Positions 8,203-16,478 of a DNA stretch of 64,000 nt are shown one piece after another. The stretch is from positions 2,666,001-2,730,000 of the forward strand of contig NZ_CP035108.1 in NCBI RefSeq assembly GCF_004087915.1, in the 5' to 3' direction. The notes beneath the pieces were generated by a model. It was not told where the DNA came from. It saw only the letters and a program-made list of their open reading frames with translations, and searched no databases. Both the position numbers and the translations under genes were made by a program. Source of the DNA: Geovibrio thiophilus (GTDB lineage Bacteria > Chrysiogenota > Deferribacteres > Deferribacterales > Geovibrionaceae). Numbering within the stretch: position 1 is the stretch's first letter; each line of letters opens with the position of its first letter.

Positions 8203-8271
8203 CAAATAATATTTGTTATTACACAAATTGTGCGTAAAAATCAACAATAATTTTTTGTTATAATTTTACGC
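8203..8271. promoter_or_regulatory. Divergent operator region with nested palindromes
   Basis: Two perfect small palindromes, CAAATAATATTTG (8203-8215) and CACAAATTGTG (8222-8232), have centres 18 bases apart, less than two helical turns. Arms TGCGTAAAA (8231-8239) and TTTTACGCA (8264-8272) enclose an inner AACAA/TTGTT pair. A TATAAT hexamer lies at 8259-8264, 30 bases before the XRE start. The arrangement resembles phage-repressor operators. Confidence 0.55.
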
Positions 8272-8294
8272 AAATTTCATGTATCTTAATTTTT

Positions 8295-8675
8295 ATGGAT
8301 TTAGCAGAAAGATTAAAAACCCTCAGAAGACATTTCAAGATTTCCCAGTCCGATATTGGAGACATACTCTCAGTGCGTCAGCAGGCTGTATCTCACTATG
8401 AAAAGTCCGGCAATATCGATGCCGCGAAGCTTGAGGTGCTGGCAGACCACTTCGGTCTGGATATAAAGTTTTTTTACGAAAAAGCGCCTCTGGAGTACTA
8501 TCTCAACTCCAACAGACAGACAGTCCACCTGCTTTCCTCGGACAGCGGCGGCTGTGTCCCCGTTGGGTGGGAACCTCTTTTAGAGAGAATATGCGGTCTG
8601 AGGCACACGCATATAAAAAATATTGAAAAAATACTTACACCGCTGGTTGAAATCTTTGAGGGTTCAAAAGAATAA
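8295..8675 (+). CDS. XRE-family (Cro/CI-type) transcription regulator
   Basis: A 126-residue protein. The first 65 residues form an XRE helix-turn-helix (LKTLRRHFKISQSDIGDIL, then VRQQAVSHYE); the remainder is helical with no recognisable effector fold. It is the first gene of a two-gene unit with the S8 protease, whose start is 43 bases downstream. No good Shine-Dalgarno sequence precedes the ATG, which sits close to the likely transcription start, so translation may be nearly leaderless, as for some phage repressors. It probably represses its own operon through the palindromes at 8203-8271 and perhaps the divergent HTH gene. Whether the partner protease cleaves it is unknown. Confidence 0.88.
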   Translation: MDLAERLKTLRRHFKISQSDIGDILSVRQQAVSHYEKSGNIDAAKLEVLADHFGLDIKFFYEKAPLEYYLNSNRQTVHLLSSDSGGCVPVGWEPLLERICGLRHTHIKNIEKILTPLVEIFEGSKE

Positions 8676-8718
8676 AATCCGGTCGCTTTGAAGCCGCATT
8701 TTTGCCGGAGTCCGAATA

Positions 8719-10875
8719 ATGGGGAAAATCTTCAAAAACCCCATACTATTCATGGAGTTTTCTGAAAACTTTGTAAAAGCGCGCCCGGTGTCCGGTGTTC
8801 CGGTTAAACCCAGAATGTCGGGACATCCGCCGCTCAGCCGCGGAACAATTGTCCGCATGATGGAGGAGGGGTTCGGCTTTTACAGAAATTTTGAGTACAA
8901 CAGGGGGCTCTCTGTTGTGGAAAAATTTGTGCTGAGGGAAAATTCTCTCGCAAAATCCCTGCGCTACAGCTTTCTGGAAACCGCCAAAATCTCCCTTATC
9001 GGCTCTGTCGGGCAGACAGGCTTCCTTTTTCCCGTTGAGGATGATTCCGAACTGGCAAGAATCAGCACGGTGCTCCGCTTCAGCAGAAGCAAATCACTCG
9101 ACGCTTCCCTGACCCATATTGAGAGCATCGGCGGGTTTTACCCCAACGAAAAACTGGAGCTCTCAAAAAAGTTTGTTCAAAAAGCCGTTTTTGATAAAAC
9201 ACCGGACAGGCTGATACGCTTCCGCTGCTTCCCTTTTGCGGACGCGGCGGAAAAGGTAGCCGTATTTCTCGCCCATCTGGGGGCGTCCTCAATAAAAATA
9301 TATCCGGACATCACTGATTCGATCTTTATAGAAGCTCACATCACGGACTATAAACCGAAGCTCACCACAATACTCAACCACAGCTACATCAGCGAAATCT
9401 CCGAGCCTGAAACAGTGGAAATAACAGAGCACTACCTGCGTCATGAGGATCTTTTCGCAGACTGTGTCATGGAGAAAACAGCAGGTGAAAGCTATCCGAC
9501 TGTGGGAATAATAGATTCCGGCGTGGCGGAAAACTCCTTCCTCCGCAAATGGGAAGCAGGTAGGGAGCTGTTTGTGGAGCCAGAGCAGATGGACACCGCT
9601 CACGGGACGTTTGTGACCGGACGTGCTCTTGCCTGCGGGGAAAGCTTCGGCGGGACTGAGTTTCTGGATGTGGCTGTAATGCCCGGGCGCACGGGCACCC
9701 CGCCGGATCTTGCCCGGCTTGCGGAGATACTGCGGATTGTTGTACCGAAATACAGGGATAAAATCAAAATCTGGAACCTCTCTCTCGGGACTAATATTAC
9801 CGCAGGGGAAAACGTCAGCCTGTTCGCGTACCTGCTGGACTGCATTCAGCGGGAGCAGGATGTGCTGTTCGTGCTGCCCGCGGGAAACTGCTTTCCGCTA
9901 AGAACATGGAGTACGGAGGATCTGAAAGACAACGACCTCATAACTGTTCCCGCCGAAAGTCTGTTCGCCCTGACCATCGGCTCCGTCAGTCACATGGATA
10001 CAAACCTCACTCCGCTTCACGCCCCCTCCCTTTTTACAAGACGGGGCAGAGGAGTGTTTTCCTCCGTGAAGCCGGAGCTTGTGTACTACGGCGGAACACA
10101 TGAATATAAATTCGGCAAAAACATACCAAAAGGGGTCTTCTCCATCGGCAAATACAACGAAATCGCCGAAGACACCGGAACAAGCCACGCATCACCCGTC
10201 ATAGCGGGAATTGCGGCGAAGCTTCATCAGCTTCTGGGCAAAGCGGCGACAGTTGACGCTGTGAAGGCGCTGATCATCCATAAAGCCTCCGGCGGATGCG
10301 CCGACGGAGTTTACACAGGCTGGGGTTTGCCTGAAGCTCCGGAAGAGATGATGAGAACGGATGATGACACAATCACCATAATCCACACAGGAATATACGA
10401 AAACGGAAGCCATATCGAGACCCCGCCCGTACCTGTTCCGCCGGAAATGATAAGGGGCGGCAGATTTACGGGCACAGTGCGCATCACCCTTTCATATCGT
10501 CCGCAGGTGAGCATAAGTTACTGCGGCTACTACACATGCGTAAACCTCAAGGCTTCGCTGGGATTTTACAGAAACGGCAGATGGAAGGGACTCATAACGG
10601 ACAGACACCTGAAGTTTGCGCCGGAGGAACCGAAGAACAAGGCTGAGTTTCTCTGGCTGCCGCTGAAGGATTACCATGCTGAACTGAACACCGCCTGTGC
10701 TTTCGATAAGCTTTTCCTGCGGATTACCGCCTCAAAAAGAGACTTCTGGAAAGAAGCCTCTCCCGTGCCCTACGCCGCTGTAATATCCTTCATATGCGGC
10801 AGCAAAGGCAATTACGCCAGCTTCAAAAAAATCATGGAAGAGAAATCTGACGATTTTAAATTTTTAGGGATATAA
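8719..10875 (+). CDS. Large S8 (subtilisin-like) serine protease with N- and C-terminal extensions
   Basis: A 718-residue protein without a signal peptide, so probably cytoplasmic. The catalytic triad is visible: Asp266 in VGIIDSGV, His295 in DTAHGTFVTG and Ser489 in TGTSHASPVIAG, with oxyanion Asn390 in LPAGNC. About 250 residues precede the catalytic domain and about 190 beta-rich residues follow it. This layout is unlike secreted subtilases and closer to the cytoplasmic subtilases found with regulators or ATPases in accessory islands, such as the IetS partner of the IetAS anti-phage pair. No AAA ATPase lies nearby; the partner here is an XRE regulator. GGAG lies about nine bases before the ATG. 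Targets are unknown. A defence, regulated-proteolysis or toxin-like role is inference. Confidence 0.88.
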   Translation: MGKIFKNPILFMEFSENFVKARPVSGVPVKPRMSGHPPLSRGTIVRMMEEGFGFYRNFEYNRGLSVVEKFVLRENSLAKSLRYSFLETAKISLIGSVGQTGFLFPVEDDSELARISTVLRFSRSKSLDASLTHIESIGGFYPNEKLELSKKFVQKAVFDKTPDRLIRFRCFPFADAAEKVAVFLAHLGASSIKIYPDITDSIFIEAHITDYKPKLTTILNHSYISEISEPETVEITEHYLRHEDLFADCVMEKTAGESYPTVGIIDSGVAENSFLRKWEAGRELFVEPEQMDTAHGTFVTGRALACGESFGGTEFLDVAVMPGRTGTPPDLARLAEILRIVVPKYRDKIKIWNLSLGTNITAGENVSLFAYLLDCIQREQDVLFVLPAGNCFPLRTWSTEDLKDNDLITVPAESLFALTIGSVSHMDTNLTPLHAPSLFTRRGRGVFSSVKPELVYYGGTHEYKFGKNIPKGVFSIGKYNEIAEDTGTSHASPVIAGIAAKLHQLLGKAATVDAVKALIIHKASGGCADGVYTGWGLPEAPEEMMRTDDDTITIIHTGIYENGSHIETPPVPVPPEMIRGGRFTGTVRITLSYRPQVSISYCGYYTCVNLKASLGFYRNGRWKGLITDRHLKFAPEEPKNKAEFLWLPLKDYHAELNTACAFDKLFLRITASKRDFWKEASPVPYAAVISFICGSKGNYASFKKIMEEKSDDFKFLGI

Positions 10876-10918
10876 TTGTATACAGACACAAAACGCATTG
10901 AGCAATGTTGCAATATCG

Positions 10919-10947
10919 TTGATATATTCGCTTTTTCATATTATAAT
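10919..10947 (+). promoter_or_regulatory. Promoter of the single-domain response regulator gene
   Basis: TTGATA (10919-10924), a 17-base spacer and TATAAT (10942-10947) form a near-consensus sigma-70 promoter 28 bases before the start codon. An ATTGTATACAG half-site, like the left arm of the mdh/acnB operators, lies upstream at 10875-10885, but the second arm is missing. Confidence 0.7.
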
Positions 10948-10974
10948 TGTGAAATATATCATCAGGAGTGATGG

Positions 10975-11334
10975 ATGACAAAAGATTTATCAAGTCTGAG
11001 CATACTTTATGTCGAGGATGAGTCCGTCACACGAATGGCGGTCACCCGGGTTCTGCAAAAGCGGGTGGGAAACATATATCCGGCAAAGGACGGAAAAGAA
11101 GGGCTCTCCATGTTTCTGGAGCACAGACCGGATATGGTGCTGACAGATCTCCAGATGCCTGTTATGGACGGCTGGGAGATGATCTCGGAAATACGCAAGG
11201 TCGCTCCGGCGGTGCCTATCATCGTCATATCAGCCTATGAATACGACAACAGTGACCGAACTGTGAGCGATTCAATCGTCAAGCCTGTTATCAAAGACAC
11301 TCTCTTCGAGAAAATTGAGTGCTGTTCCAAATAA
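10975..11334 (+). CDS. Single-domain response regulator (REC)
   Basis: A 119-residue CheY-like receiver domain with no output domain. The acidic pair Glu14/Asp15 is in YVEDES, the phospho-acceptor is Asp58 in LTDLQMPVMDGWEM, and the conserved Lys is in IVKPV near residue 103. AGGAGTG precedes the ATG, and a near-consensus promoter is directly upstream, so it is an independent transcription unit. Stand-alone receivers act in phosphorelays or by docking on partner proteins. No histidine kinase is adjacent, so its partner cannot be named. Confidence 0.92.
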   Translation: MTKDLSSLSILYVEDESVTRMAVTRVLQKRVGNIYPAKDGKEGLSMFLEHRPDMVLTDLQMPVMDGWEMISEIRKVAPAVPIIVISAYEYDNSDRTVSDSIVKPVIKDTLFEKIECCSK

Positions 11335-11415
11335 AAGAAGCTTTTCCTCAGCCCCTAACCGATGACAAATGTTGAATTTTGCATTGCAGCACATAAGGAA
11401 CGCGGCAGTCTCAAA

Positions 11416-11510
11416 CAGTTCCAAGGATGGAACTGCGCCGTGCGAAGCGAAGCCGCATTCATCGCGGCGTGAGCGTGTATGTGAAACTGACAGCATGTGC
11501 AGTTTCACAT
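11416..11510 (+). repeat. Three-hairpin dispersed repeat, copy 5
   Basis: Hairpin 1 has stem CAGTTCC/GGAACTG around AAGGAT. The linker CGCCGTGCGAAGCGAAG follows, then hairpin 2 with stem CCGC/GCGG. Hairpin 3 has stem ATGTGAAACTG/CAGTTTCACAT, 11 perfect pairs, around ACAGCATGTG. Compared with copy 2, outer stem bases changed on both arms together, a clear compensatory pattern. Confidence 0.82.
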
Positions 11511-11552
11511 TAATAAAAAAGGAGCGAATCTGCTGTAGACAAGGATAAAACA

Positions 11553-11590
11553 CCCCTCTTTAACAAAGAGGGGCTAGGGGAGATTTAAAG
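11553..11590. repeat. Palindromic CCCCTCTTT repeat, possible bidirectional terminator
   Basis: CCCCTCTTT and AAAGAGGGG flank AAC, followed by CTAGGGGAGATTT. The same type of module occurs at 47535-47616 and 60382-60432. On the minus strand it lies about 75 bases after fumC and may end its transcript. Confidence 0.65.
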
Positions 11591-11663
11591 AAAATTGTTC
11601 CTTTGTTCCAATGTCCCGACTTTGCCGACAAAATCGGGCTGCCATGCAGACCGGCATTCAGCT

Positions 11664-13055
11664 CTATTCCTTCGGAGTTACCATTTCTTCGGGTATCACG
11701 TACTTTTCAAACTCTTCTGCCGTGAGAAGCCCAAGCTTCACAGCGGTTTCCTTCAGCGTTGAATTTTCCTTGTATGCGGTTTTGGCTATCTTCGCCGCAT
11801 TCTCGTAACCTATGTACGGATTAAGCGCAGTCACAAGCATCAGTGAGTTTTTAAGATAGCCTTCTATCACATCCCTGTTTGCCTCGATTCCAACAGCGCA
11901 GTGCTCATTGAACGAATCCATGCTGTCCGCCAGCAGCCTCACCGACTGGAGAAAGTTGTAGATTATCACAGGCTTGAACACATTCAACTCAAAATTGCCC
12001 TGACTCGCGCCGAAGGCTATTGCAGTATCATTGCCGAACACTTGGCACGCAACCATAGTCACCGCTTCCGACTGTGTCGGGTTCACCTTTCCGGGCATGA
12101 TAGAACTGCCGGGTTCGTTTTCGGGTATGCGCAGCTCACCGATACCGCATCTGGGACCGGAGGAGAGCCAGCGTATATCGTTTGCTATCTTCATCAGGTT
12201 AGCTGCCAGAGATTTTACCGCGCCGCTGGCGTACACAAGCGCATCGTGAGAGGTGAGAGCCTGAAACTTGTTCGGTGCCGAAACAAAGCGTTTTTCGGTA
12301 AATGCGCTTATCTCCTCCGCAGCCATAACTCCGAGCTTGGGGTGGGCGTTTATTCCCGTTCCCACCGCTGTTCCGCCTATTGCGAGTTCACGCACATACT
12401 CTAGTGAGCGCTCAATCTGGGTATAATTCGTCTCAAGCATGGCAGCATAGCCGCTGAACTCCTGACCGAGAGTGAGCGGAGTTGCGTCCTGAAGGTGCGT
12501 ACGCCCTATTTTCACTATATCCGCAAATTCGTCGCGCTTTTTGGCGAGTGTTTCCGTAAGACGCTTGAGGGCGGGCAGAAGAAGATCCTCTACCTCCGTA
12601 ACCGCTGCGATGTGCATCGCCGTGGGGAATGTATCGTTTGAACTCTGAGACATATTTACATGGTCATTAGGATGGATGAGTCTTTTCGTGCGGAAATCAC
12701 CGCCGAGGAGTTCCGTTCCTCTGCTGGCAATGACTTCATTGAGGTTCATGTTAGTCTGGGTTCCGCTGCCTGTCTGCCATACGGCGAGAGGAAACTGATC
12801 CGACAGCTTTCCGGAGAGTATTTCATCGCAAGCCTGAACTATAGCTCCTGTCTTTTCGGCGTCAAGCTTGCCGAGCTTATTGTTTACTACGGCGAGTGAT
12901 CTTTTCAGAACGGCAAAAGCCTTAATCAGCTCTGACGGCATTTTTTCTATGCCGATACGGAAATTTTCAAGGCTTCTCTGGGTCTGGGCTGCCCAGTAAT
13001 TTTCATTGGCGACTTTGATTTCGCCCATCGTATCCTTTTCAATTCTGAAACTCAT
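11664..13055 (-). CDS. fumC: Fumarate hydratase class II
   Basis: Iron-independent fumarase of the aspartase/fumarase superfamily, 463 residues, the usual length. It interconverts fumarate and malate as a homotetramer in the cytoplasm. Diagnostic segments are the substrate-binding [10 protein letters not shown] and the superfamily signature [11 protein letters not shown] near residue 317. The ATG at 13055 has GGAGG seven bases upstream and yields the standard N-terminus ([20 protein letters not shown]). The longer reading frame to 13112 lacks a ribosome binding site. It is divergent from the class I fumarase genes, so both fumarase types are encoded side by side. Being oxygen-stable, FumC would back up the Fe-S enzyme under oxidative stress or iron limitation. 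Confidence 0.97.
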   Translation of the reverse strand: MSFRIEKDTMGEIKVANENYWAAQTQRSLENFRIGIEKMPSELIKAFAVLKRSLAVVNNKLGKLDAEKTGAIVQACDEILSGKLSDQFPLAVWQTGSGTQTNMNLNEVIASRGTELLGGDFRTKRLIHPNDHVNMSQSSNDTFPTAMHIAAVTEVEDLLLPALKRLTETLAKKRDEFADIVKIGRTHLQDATPLTLGQEFSGYAAMLETNYTQIERSLEYVRELAIGGTAVGTGINAHPKLGVMAAEEISAFTEKRFVSAPNKFQALTSHDALVYASGAVKSLAANLMKIANDIRWLSSGPRCGIGELRIPENEPGSSIMPGKVNPTQSEAVTMVACQVFGNDTAIAFGASQGNFELNVFKPVIIYNFLQSVRLLADSMDSFNEHCAVGIEANRDVIEGYLKNSLMLVTALNPYIGYENAAKIAKTAYKENSTLKETAVKLGLLTAEEFEKYVIPEEMVTPKE

Positions 13056-13188
13056 CGTTTTCCTCCGATGTTTTATTATAAAAAATCTGATACCTGCTCC
13101 CGCAGAATACAAGACTTATCAGTCGGGCTGAAAATTTATTATACTTAGATAAGTCTAACACCAAAAAAGCATTGTTTCAAAAGGAAAT

Positions 13189-13217
13189 TTTAACTTTCTT
13201 CACCTGCTTCCTATAAT
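13189..13217 (+). promoter_or_regulatory. Possible promoter of the class I fumarase genes
   Basis: A perfect TATAAT (13212-13217) stands 17 bases after a poor -35 (TTTAAC, 13189-13194). The leader to the ATG would be about 110 bases. An inverted repeat TTAGA-N4-TCTAA lies upstream near 13145-13158. Confidence 0.4.
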
Positions 13218-13333
13218 ATAAATTAATACCTCATTAAAGCCGTTATTGAAATATAACATTTTTTGGGTTACATATGAGTATAAGCGCAAAATAACGCTAT
13301 TAATTTTTTCAATAGCTGAATAATGAGGTGGCT

Positions 13334-14200
13334 ATGGAACTCAAGAATGCTATGCTGGAACTGCTCCGCAGAGCCTCCACTGACCTTGCACCGGATGTGG
13401 AAAAGGCGATCAGGCAGGCCCACAAAAACGAGGACGAGGGAACATCCGCTAAAAACGTTTTCGGCACCATAATCGAAAACATCGAACTGGCAAGAAAAGC
13501 CTCAACGCCTCTCTGTCAGGACACGGGTTCGATAATCTGTTACGTCGATTTCCCCGTGGGCGAAAGCGAAAAAAAATACCGTGAGGCCCTTGAATGGGCA
13601 GCTATTGAGGCTACCAAGCTTCAGTATCTCCGCCCTAACGCAGTTGATCCTATCACAGGGAAAAACACTGGCAACAACATAGGCATAAACGCTCCCTACA
13701 TGCACTTTCACCAATGGGACAAGCCCGAAGTCAGGGTGAGAGTCATGCTCAAAGGCGGCGGGTCCGAAAACGTCGGGACACAGTACAGGCTGCCAGACGC
13801 TGCCCTTAAAGCGGGACGTGACCTTAAAGGCGTACGCAAAGTGATAATCGATGCCGTGCACAAGGCTCAGGGTTACGGCTGCGCACCCGGAATAATCGGC
13901 GTGGGCATCGGCGGAGACAGAGTAACAAGCTACGCTCTCTCCAAAGAGCAGTTCTTCCGCGCACTCGGCGAAAAAAGCGACAACCCCGAACTCGCAAAGC
14001 TTGAGGAAAGCCTTCTCGATGACCTGAACAAGCTTAAAATAGGACCCATGGGCTTCGGCGGCAAAACCACCGTTCTCGGAGTGAACATTGGTCTTCAGCA
14101 CAGACACCCCGCCACCTATTATGTTGCAATATCATATACCTGTTGGGCTTACCGCAGGAAAACCATGATAATCAAAGGAAGTGAGGTGAGCTATGATTAA
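13334..14200 (+). CDS. Fumarate hydratase class I, alpha subunit
   Basis: Alpha subunit of the two-subunit [4Fe-4S] fumarase (the TtdA/FumA N-terminal domain family), 288 residues. It carries the cluster ligands: Cys in TPLCQDTGS near residue 61 and in the GYGCAPG segment, with a third Cys near the end (YTCWA). Hydrates fumarate to malate in the TCA cycle, or runs in reverse toward fumarate respiration. I prefer the ATG at 13334, because GAGG lies five bases before it; the in-frame GTG at 13328 falls inside that ribosome binding site. It overlaps the beta subunit gene by eight bases, so translation is coupled. Tartrate dehydratase is an alternative for this family, but the TCA context favours fumarase. 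Confidence 0.93.
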   Translation: MELKNAMLELLRRASTDLAPDVEKAIRQAHKNEDEGTSAKNVFGTIIENIELARKASTPLCQDTGSIICYVDFPVGESEKKYREALEWAAIEATKLQYLRPNAVDPITGKNTGNNIGINAPYMHFHQWDKPEVRVRVMLKGGGSENVGTQYRLPDAALKAGRDLKGVRKVIIDAVHKAQGYGCAPGIIGVGIGGDRVTSYALSKEQFFRALGEKSDNPELAKLEESLLDDLNKLKIGPMGFGGKTTVLGVNIGLQHRHPATYYVAISYTCWAYRRKTMIIKGSEVSYD

Positions 14201-14774
14201 GCTGAAAACTCCTATTTCTGAGGAAACTGCGAGAAGCCTCAAGGTCGGCGACGAGGTTCTTCTCACAGGAACGATAGTTACAGCAAGAGACGCCGCACAT
14301 AAGCTTATGGTCGAGGAAAAACCCGATTTCATAAGAGAGCACCTCTTCGGCTCAGTCATATATCACTGCGGTCCAGTTGTAAAAAAAGACGCAGACGGCA
14401 CATACTCCTTCGTAGCGGCAGGTCCCACTACATCCTCAAGAGAGGAACCGTATCAGGCTGATGTTATGGAGGAATACAAAGTGCGCGCAGTAATAGGCAA
14501 GGGCGGGATGGGACCCAAAACGGCGGACGGGCTTAAGAAAACCGGCGCAGTCTATCTCCACGCTGTCGGCGGCGCAGGCTCTCTCATCGCCAAGAAAGTT
14601 ACAAGCGTTGACACAGTCTACAAGCTGGAGGAGTTCGGAACTCCTGAGGCTTTCTGGGTTATTCAGGTTGAGGACTTCCCCTGCGTTGTGACAATGGACT
14701 CCCACGGCGGCAGCCTCCACAAGGACATTATGGAAATGTCCGGCAGCATAGCCAAAGAACTCATGGAAAAATAA
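14193..14774 (+). CDS. Fumarate hydratase class I, beta subunit
   Basis: Beta subunit of the class I fumarase, 193 residues, corresponding to the C-terminal domain of single-chain FumA/FumB. Recognisable segments are LTGTIVTARDAAH near residue 30, YHCGPVV, and the glycine-rich VIGKGGMGPKT at about 105-115 that helps bind substrate carboxylates. GAGGTGAG precedes the ATG, which lies inside the end of the alpha gene. The stop is followed by a strong terminator, so the transcript contains just the two subunits. The assignment rests on pairing with the alpha subunit and these motifs. Confidence 0.93.
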   Translation: MIKLKTPISEETARSLKVGDEVLLTGTIVTARDAAHKLMVEEKPDFIREHLFGSVIYHCGPVVKKDADGTYSFVAAGPTTSSREEPYQADVMEEYKVRAVIGKGGMGPKTADGLKKTGAVYLHAVGGAGSLIAKKVTSVDTVYKLEEFGTPEAFWVIQVEDFPCVVTMDSHGGSLHKDIMEMSGSIAKELMEK

Positions 14775-14796
14775 AAACTTTCGGAAATATAAGCGC

Positions 14797-14836
14797 AGAG
14801 CCCTGTTCAGGTTTTGTGAGCAGGGCTCTTTTTTTT
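14797..14836 (+). terminator. Terminator of the class I fumarase operon
   Basis: AGAGCCCTG (14797-14805) and CAGGGCTCT (14821-14829) form a nine-base stem followed by eight T residues. Confidence 0.9.
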
Positions 14837-14840
14837 ACGG

Positions 14841-14875
14841 AAAAAACGGGCTCCCCGTAATCCGAGAACCCGTTT
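14841..14875 (-). terminator. Terminator of the leftward membrane-protein gene
   Basis: On the minus strand AAACGGG and CCCGTTT, with an inner CTC/GAG pairing, form a stem followed by further T residues. It is 47 bases after the stop at 14922 and faces the fumarase terminator. Confidence 0.7.
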
Positions 14876-14921
14876 CAAGCCTTCGACTGGTTATACCTAT
14901 AACCGTATGATAACTGACGGT

Positions 14922-15368
14922 TTATAATGAAAAATGTACCGTCACTATGGTTATGGGGATAACCACCGCAATAACATAAGCAAAATGAGCCGCAAAAATT
15001 GTCAGCCCTTTGCCGAAGCCGATGGGAACGCCGTTCTCCTCACGGCTGAACGACCTGCCGTATATCCACCCCCCGACCGGAATAAGAAGAAAGAAAGTAA
15101 GAAACATAACCCCTTTCACTGCGTATTCCGAAATGTCTTCTCCTGCGTAATGCTTCTTGAAGTAATGAGCGGCAGTCGCTCCTGCCACATATATTCCGCC
15201 CGCAGTGAGGGTTATCTTCCTGAAAGCTGTGTACTTGTCCGGCTCAAAGCTGCAAAGCCTTCTGCATAATCTGCATATGAGCAGAACGTTGCTGTAAAGA
15301 TACACAGAAATCAAACCCATTACTACTGCCATCAAAAGCATTCCGCCGATTGTTGTCAGCAAACCCAA
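14922..15368 (-). CDS. Small polytopic membrane protein of unknown function
   Basis: A 148-residue inner-membrane protein with about four transmembrane segments (around residues 7-30, 52-70, 82-102 and 120-145). I do not recognise the family. A cluster of Cys and Arg (ICRLCRRLCSF) lies on a loop after the first helix. The start is TTG at 15368, because AGGAGGTG sits at ideal distance and no ATG is as well placed. It is a single-gene unit with a terminator. Nothing nearby suggests a role. Confidence 0.75.
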   Translation of the reverse strand: MGLLTTIGGMLLMAVVMGLISVYLYSNVLLICRLCRRLCSFEPDKYTAFRKITLTAGGIYVAGATAAHYFKKHYAGEDISEYAVKGVMFLTFFLLIPVGGWIYGRSFSREENGVPIGFGKGLTIFAAHFAYVIAVVIPITIVTVHFSL

Positions 15369-15553
15369 TTTTCACCTCCTGACATGTGATATTCCGGGTT
15401 CTGCCGATTTACGGGTTTTCAAACATCGTCCCGTAAGCGTGCAGACTTGCGGGTGAATGATTATAGCAGGCACGGAGGGGATGTCAAAAGAAACCGGATA
15501 AGTAGCTGTCAATAAACGGATAAAAGAGAGAGTCGCGGGAGGGGATTCGGATA

Positions 15554-15586
15554 TAAAAAAACCCCCGCCTCGGCAGAGACGGGGGG
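15554..15586 (-). terminator. Terminator of the lipoprotein genes
   Basis: On the minus strand CCCCCG..GAG and CTC..CGGGGG form a GC-rich stem around TGCC, followed by a T-run (seven or more). Confidence 0.85.
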
Positions 15587-15642
15587 TTTCCATATATAAA
15601 AGGGGCTTAATCGCCCCTCTGGGTTAACAAATGAATGTTAAC

Positions 15643-16176
15643 TTACTTTACTACGGATTTGATAAGTGTCAGCACATAATCGGGATGTGCGAATGAACCG
15701 TGCATATCGGGGAAATTTTTGTAAAGCATGCCGTCGAAAATTTCCTGCTCGCCTTCAAAAACCTTAATCTTCACAGCGGGGTTGTTCTCCTCACCGGATC
15801 TTGTTGTATATACGCCGTCGCCGTCAATGACGAATTCGGGCAGATAATGTTCAACAAGCACAGTGAAGGGAGTTCCCTGAATTTCGGATTTCTGACCGAT
15901 AAGGACTTCCGTCTGCACATCTATACCCTGTTTCTCGTTCTTTACGCCGATGATGACGCTTTTGAACTTGTCAGCGATTTCCTTAGGGATAGATACTTTC
16001 TTATCCTTGGAAACTTTGATTCCGTGAGCGTCGCCTTCGGGCATGCCTGTGCTGCCGTTTTCGGACTGCTGTTCCTGCGCCATGGGGGCGCCGGTTTCTT
16101 TCTTCTCATCAACAACACCCTGAGAGCAGGCGAAGATGACAAAAGAAACGAGTACCAGATAGAGTGCTTTTAACAT
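15643..16176 (-). CDS. Lipoprotein with DUF2155-like domain
   Basis: A 177-residue predicted lipoprotein. The signal peptide ends in the lipobox VIFAC, with Cys17 as lipidation site. A low-complexity Glu/Gln/Gly linker (about 20-50) follows, and then a beta-rich domain at about 90-175 containing FTVLVEHYLPEFVIDGDG, a conserved NPAVKIKV and HPDYVLTL. That pattern matches DUF2155 proteins known from several proteobacterial groups, whose function is unknown. Its first 20 residues are closely similar to the next gene (MLKA-Y--L-S-VIFACSQ), which implies recent duplication of the signal region. AGAGGG precedes the ATG. It probably shares a transcript with the upstream small lipoprotein and ends at the terminator at 15554-15586. 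Confidence 0.8.
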   Translation of the reverse strand: MLKALYLVLVSFVIFACSQGVVDEKKETGAPMAQEQQSENGSTGMPEGDAHGIKVSKDKKVSIPKEIADKFKSVIIGVKNEKQGIDVQTEVLIGQKSEIQGTPFTVLVEHYLPEFVIDGDGVYTTRSGEENNPAVKIKVFEGEQEIFDGMLYKNFPDMHGSFAHPDYVLTLIKSVVK

Positions 16177-16205
16177 AGTTTTTCCCTCTTATGCTAATTC
16201 AAGAA

Positions 16206-16451
16206 TTAGTTAGCAGAAGCGTTATCAGCTGCGGGTGTGGCGTTGTCAGCCATACCAGCTTCAGCTGAAGCGTTGTCTTCTGCCATAGCAGGAGCTTCAG
16301 TAGTAAGGTTGTCAACTGCAGTGTAGTTATCTGCAACCTGTTCCTGAGTTACTGCGGGAGCTGCCGGCTCCTCTGTTTGTGTTTCTTCTGCTTTCTGTGA
16401 GCAAGCGAAGATAACAGCCGAAATGAGTAGTACATAGACTGCTTTCAACAT
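16206..16451 (-). CDS. Small Ala/Glu/Asn-rich lipoprotein
   Basis: An 81-residue predicted lipoprotein. The signal peptide ends in AVIFAC with Cys17 as lipidation site, and the remainder is a low-complexity tail of Ala, Glu, Asn, Asp and Thr with recurring ADN units. The start at 16451 follows GGAGAG. The longer open frame upstream runs through the tRNA-Ser gene and is not real. The signal sequence is paralogous to the DUF2155-like lipoprotein directly downstream, while the mature parts are unrelated. It may be a structural or spacer envelope lipoprotein; no family is recognised. Confidence 0.75.
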   Translation of the reverse strand: MLKAVYVLLISAVIFACSQKAEETQTEEPAAPAVTQEQVADNYTAVDNLTTEAPAMAEDNASAEAGMADNATPAADNASAN

Positions 16452-16478
16452 AGTTTCTCTCTCCTTTATATAAAGTAA

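Noticed and set aside
7930-10875. Prophage or integrative element around the XRE/S8 cassette
   Set aside because: There is no integrase, phage structural gene or recognisable attachment repeat, and the tRNA genes are 6 kb away without a duplicated 3' end nearby.
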